A stretch of DNA of 64,000 bases. Source: Reichenbachiella agarivorans. Its GTDB lineage: Bacteria; Bacteroidota; Bacteroidia; Cytophagales; Cyclobacteriaceae. The notes beneath the pieces are model-generated. The model saw nothing but the letters and a program-made list of their open reading frames with translations. It was not told the DNA's origin and ran no database searches. Of the stretch, positions 60,786 to 64,000 are shown piece after piece. The DNA is taken from NCBI RefSeq assembly GCF_025502585.1, contig NZ_CP106679.1, positions 1,593,001-1,657,000 of the forward strand. Direction: 5' to 3'. The translations under genes were made by a program, and so were the position numbers. Position 1 is the stretch's first letter. The number at the start of each line of letters is the position of its first letter.

Positions 60786-63700
60786 ATGATGACTTTGTTT
60801 CGTATTTCTTATTTTGTCTTATTCCTTTTTCACGGTCTGACCCTCTCAGCGCAAGAAGACGGGGGAAGCAACCTCAGTTTTGTGCTAAAACCCAAGGGAC
60901 ACAAAGGACTGATCCACGACCTCAGCATCACGCCTGATGGCAAGCAGGTTGTGACCGCTGGAAGGGACAAAACCGTCCGTCTTTGGGATGTCAATAGTTA
61001 TGAACAAAGGGGAGAAATACTGGGACACATCGGTCAGGAAAATTATGGAAGCGTTTCTGCTGCTAGGGTATCTCCAGATGGTCGCTACATCGCTACGGCA
61101 GGGCTCTTTGGAGATAGCAGAGCGACCAAATATCTAGCCGATATACGTGTCTATGATTTTCATTCCCAAAAGATGGTACACGTATTTGCAGGTCATCAAA
61201 AATCAATCAACTGTCTACGCTGGAGTCGTGACAGTAGATACATCATCTCTGCATCTAACGATGGGTATGTGGGTGTCTGGGATCTAAAGTCAAAGGAACT
61301 CAAACAAGTCCTAAAGGAGCATGGAGATGCTGTCTGGTGTGCAGATGTCTTTGGAGATAAAATTGTGAGTGGGTCCCAAGACAATCTTGTTCATCTCACA
61401 GATCTCAACACAGGTCAGTTGCTCAATACCTCTTACGATCATGTGGGTACGGTCATTCGTGTGGTCTTTGATCCTACAGGGCGGTTCATTCTATCAGGAG
61501 GTGATGACAACCAGATCAATGTCTATGATGCCGACCTCAACTATCTGAGCACCTTATATTTGAAACAAACACCATCAACTATATCCTTTGATTCTGCAGG
61601 TCAGTTGGCACTTATCGGATTCAACAACGGCAGTATTCAAGTATATAAATTTGATCAAGGTCAATTGACAGAATTGGCAAACTACCGACCACACAAGGGG
61701 GCTTTTGTGGCGGGAATAGAGATGACTACCGATCGGCGCATATTCAGTGCAGGAGGCATGGACAGCAACATCGCAGTATATCAGTTGCGTGAGGGGGGTG
61801 TGGATAGCCTTACCAACATTGTTGGCAGTACCCAAAAAGTATGGGGTGCTGGATTGAATGAAGAAATATTGGCTTTCTCGACAGGCGCTCAACCCAATGG
61901 TTATATCCCTGGGCTCAAGGATGTAGATTTTTCACATGGATTCAACTTTGTCAGTCGAGAGTATGCTACGATGGATCCAGCCAATAATATCTTCAAAGCT
62001 ACAATAGGGGGGACTTTCAAGGAACGAAGCGCCTCTTTTAAGGGACGAACCTATCAATACAAAGTACCTATCCTTGAGCTAGGAGGGTTGCGCGCTTCTA
62101 AAAACGGAAATTCGGTTTTTGTCAAGTACCTTCCCGATCCTTCTCTGCCATACCAGATGGAAGTCAAGGGTAAGTTTGTTGATTTTCAGTATGGTGATAT
62201 TCCAGTTTCTATTTCTGATAATTACGAAAAATACTCTCTGACATTCACACCAGATTCATTGTTGCTTGTAGGAGGCTCAGGAGGATATTTACAAGCCTAC
62301 AACCTCAACGGGGAGATGGTCACCAAGTTTGAAGGGCATGAAGACGTCGTATTCACTATCAACCTCTCTACAGACGATAGATGGATCATATCAGGTTCTC
62401 ATGACCAGAGCATTAGACTTTGGGATGCCCAAAAAGTAGGCAAGCAGAAATTTTTACAGCCTGCAGCTACTTGCTTTTTTAGCAAGGAGGGCGAATGGAT
62501 AGTGGTGACAGAGCAGGGCTATTATATGTCCTCAACCAGAGGAGGTCAATATGTGGGTTTTCATCAAAATCAAGGTTTTCGCGAAGCAGCCAAATATTAC
62601 CCATTTGAAAATTTTGATCTCAAGTACAATCGTCCCGATTTGGTGCTGGAGGTACTGGGGATGGGGTCTGATCAGTTGAGAGAATTGATCTACAAGGCAT
62701 ACCAAAAGCGTGTAAAGAAAATGGGTCTGCGTGAAGAGGATATTTCAGGAGAACTAAACCTGCCTACAGTGCGCATTGACGGAGCTGGTCAGACGGTCAA
62801 GGACAAATTCTATACGCTGAAATTCACTGCCGCAGATGACAAACTCATGCTTGACCGTATTCATGTCTATGTCAATGACATTCCCATATTTGGAATCAAG
62901 GGTATTTCTGTCAAGGAAGAAGTGAATCGACAAAAAATATACAAATCCATACCTGTCGAATTGACAGCTGGTAAAAACAAGATTCAAGTTTCCACGATGA
63001 ATATTTCAGGGATAGAATCACTAAAAGAAACGGTGATCATCTACTATGAAGGTGCCGATCCCAAACCAGATTTGCATGTTGTCACCATTGGTGTGTCCAA
63101 CTACAAGGATAGTCAGTATGATTTGACCTATGCCAGCAAGGACGCTACTGATATAGCCAACTTGTTTTTTGGACACCATCAGCGGTACAACCAGATTCAT
63201 ATCCACCGCTTCACGGATGCACTGGCTCAGCGAGAACAAATACTCGCCGTAAAGGAAAAATTACTAAAAACCAAAGTAGAAGATGAAGTGATTCTATTTA
63301 TGGCAGGACATGGATTGCTGGATGACAAATTGGATTATTACTTCGCAACACAGGACATAGACTTCAGCAACCCATCTGGTCGTGGACTCAAGTATGAAGA
63401 ACTCGAAGGGTTACTGGACGGTATCCCAGCCCGTCAAAAGCTCATGCTCATAGATGCTTGTCACTCTGGAGAAGTGGACAAAGAGGATACCCAATTGATT
63501 GCTTCATCAGTCAGTACCACAGGAGTATCTACACGTGGGTTTGCCAAAAAGCCGCAACCTATTGGGATCAATAATACATTCGAGCTGATGCAGGAATTGT
63601 TTGCGGATCTTAGACGCGGCACAGGCGCCATGGTCATCTCGTCTGCTTCAGGTGTAGAGTTTGCATTTGAGAGTCCTGAGTGGCAAAATGGGGTGTTTAC

Positions 63701-63875
63701 CTACGCTTTACTCGAAGGGTTAAAATCAGGAAACTGTGACAAAAACCTAGATGGAGAAGTGCAGATTTCGGAACTTAAAAATTATGTCTTTGACCGAGTA
63801 GAGCAATTGACCAATGGCAAACAACATCCTACTTCTCGAAGAGAAAATCTTGAGTTTGATTTTGTGGTTTGGTAA
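60786..63875 (+). CDS. Secreted WD40-repeat protein with C-terminal caspase-like (C14) protease
   Basis: The 1029-residue protein has a signal peptide (ISYFVLFLFHGLTLSAQ). Two WD40 groups are visible: about 40-340 (GHKGLIHDLSITPDGKQVVT, AGRDKTVRLWD) and about 490-570 (FEGHEDVVFTINLSTDDRWI, SGSHDQSIRLWD). A linker follows, then a caspase domain from about 760 (HVVTIGVSNYKDSQYDLTYA). The catalytic dyad is His842 in FMAGHGLLDD and Cys892 in LIDACHSGE. Both are intact, so the protease is probably active, and the signal peptide puts it outside the cytoplasm. The start could also be the second ATG, 3 bases on. Nothing recognisable follows to the window end (63876-64000). Confidence 0.9.
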   Translation: MMTLFRISYFVLFLFHGLTLSAQEDGGSNLSFVLKPKGHKGLIHDLSITPDGKQVVTAGRDKTVRLWDVNSYEQRGEILGHIGQENYGSVSAARVSPDGRYIATAGLFGDSRATKYLADIRVYDFHSQKMVHVFAGHQKSINCLRWSRDSRYIISASNDGYVGVWDLKSKELKQVLKEHGDAVWCADVFGDKIVSGSQDNLVHLTDLNTGQLLNTSYDHVGTVIRVVFDPTGRFILSGGDDNQINVYDADLNYLSTLYLKQTPSTISFDSAGQLALIGFNNGSIQVYKFDQGQLTELANYRPHKGAFVAGIEMTTDRRIFSAGGMDSNIAVYQLREGGVDSLTNIVGSTQKVWGAGLNEEILAFSTGAQPNGYIPGLKDVDFSHGFNFVSREYATMDPANNIFKATIGGTFKERSASFKGRTYQYKVPILELGGLRASKNGNSVFVKYLPDPSLPYQMEVKGKFVDFQYGDIPVSISDNYEKYSLTFTPDSLLLVGGSGGYLQAYNLNGEMVTKFEGHEDVVFTINLSTDDRWIISGSHDQSIRLWDAQKVGKQKFLQPAATCFFSKEGEWIVVTEQGYYMSSTRGGQYVGFHQNQGFREAAKYYPFENFDLKYNRPDLVLEVLGMGSDQLRELIYKAYQKRVKKMGLREEDISGELNLPTVRIDGAGQTVKDKFYTLKFTAADDKLMLDRIHVYVNDIPIFGIKGISVKEEVNRQKIYKSIPVELTAGKNKIQVSTMNISGIESLKETVIIYYEGADPKPDLHVVTIGVSNYKDSQYDLTYASKDATDIANLFFGHHQRYNQIHIHRFTDALAQREQILAVKEKLLKTKVEDEVILFMAGHGLLDDKLDYYFATQDIDFSNPSGRGLKYEELEGLLDGIPARQKLMLIDACHSGEVDKEDTQLIASSVSTTGVSTRGFAKKPQPIGINNTFELMQELFADLRRGTGAMVISSASGVEFAFESPEWQNGVFTYALLEGLKSGNCDKNLDGEVQISELKNYVFDRVEQLTNGKQHPTSRRENLEFDFVVW

Positions 63876-64000
63876 GTATCATTAACCTAAAGCAGTTGTG
63901 AAATGGGACTTAGGTATTTCACTTTCTCAGGTACGATTGCACAGCGGTACTGTCTTAATTGTAGTTTTGAGTGGTTTAGCTACAAAGTGTCGCCACTTAG

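Noticed and set aside
1-64000. rRNA or tRNA genes
   Set aside because: No stretch with the conserved rRNA segments or a tRNA-like cloverleaf with the TTC arm was noticed. This was by eye only, so a single tRNA could be missed; a tRNAscan run would settle it.

Overview
The window looks like chromosomal DNA of a gliding-type Bacteroidota, most likely a marine Cytophagales (inference). Supporting evidence: SprB-type repeats, type IX secretion (T9SS) sorting domains of both classes, a PorP/SprF protein, HmuY-type heme uptake, TonB-type barrels with carboxypeptidase-like N-termini, few Shine-Dalgarno sites, and a promoter of the TAnnTTTG class. No rRNA or tRNA gene was recognised.

Left part (1-11 kb). 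A Gly/Tyr/Ser-rich protein cut by the window edge precedes a FadL-like outer-membrane barrel. A tight minus-strand operon follows (small unknown protein, kbl, truA, ABC exporter, aroK). A threonine 3-dehydrogenase diverges from kbl; together they make a threonine-to-glycine pathway. A UbiA prenyltransferase then diverges from a type III polyketide synthase and its overlapping methyltransferase, a small candidate lipid-quinone or alkylresorcinol cluster.

Centre (11.3-38.8 kb). One 27-kb same-strand locus encodes giant exported proteins, with start/stop overlaps at most junctions. In order: a large protein split by a single in-frame TAA; a fibronectin-III protein; a 2625-residue SprB-repeat protein with a type A T9SS tail; a 1469-residue FG-GAP/tandem-repeat protein with a type B tail; a PorP/SprF barrel fused to an OmpA domain; another barrel; and a 1491-residue protein. 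The last joins a GC-rich N-terminal half, ending in a zinc-peptidase motif, to an AT-rich C-terminal half ending in a GH19-type peptidoglycan/chitin hydrolase. A small secreted SH3-like protein follows. I read the end of the locus as a modular toxin with a periplasmic immunity protein, on a T9SS-linked surface platform. This is the best candidate for an undescribed system.

38.8-43.7 kb is an accessory island. It holds a decayed REP-associated transposase flanked by inverted hairpins and broken by three 20-bp palindromic insertions, two toxin-antitoxin pairs, long dispersed repeats, a 22-bp tandem array, and a complete IS3-family element that landed inside that array.

Right part (43.7-64 kb). 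An iron-type alcohol dehydrogenase and a small secreted protein are followed by a heme-uptake operon (TonB receptor, HmuY lipoprotein, DoxX-like protein, DUF6607-like protein), OsmC, a second 21-bp tandem array, a BBP2-type porin, a membrane protein, and a TonB-type barrel with a small charged partner. Last comes a three-gene run of secreted proteins: unknown, TPR, and a WD40-caspase fusion.
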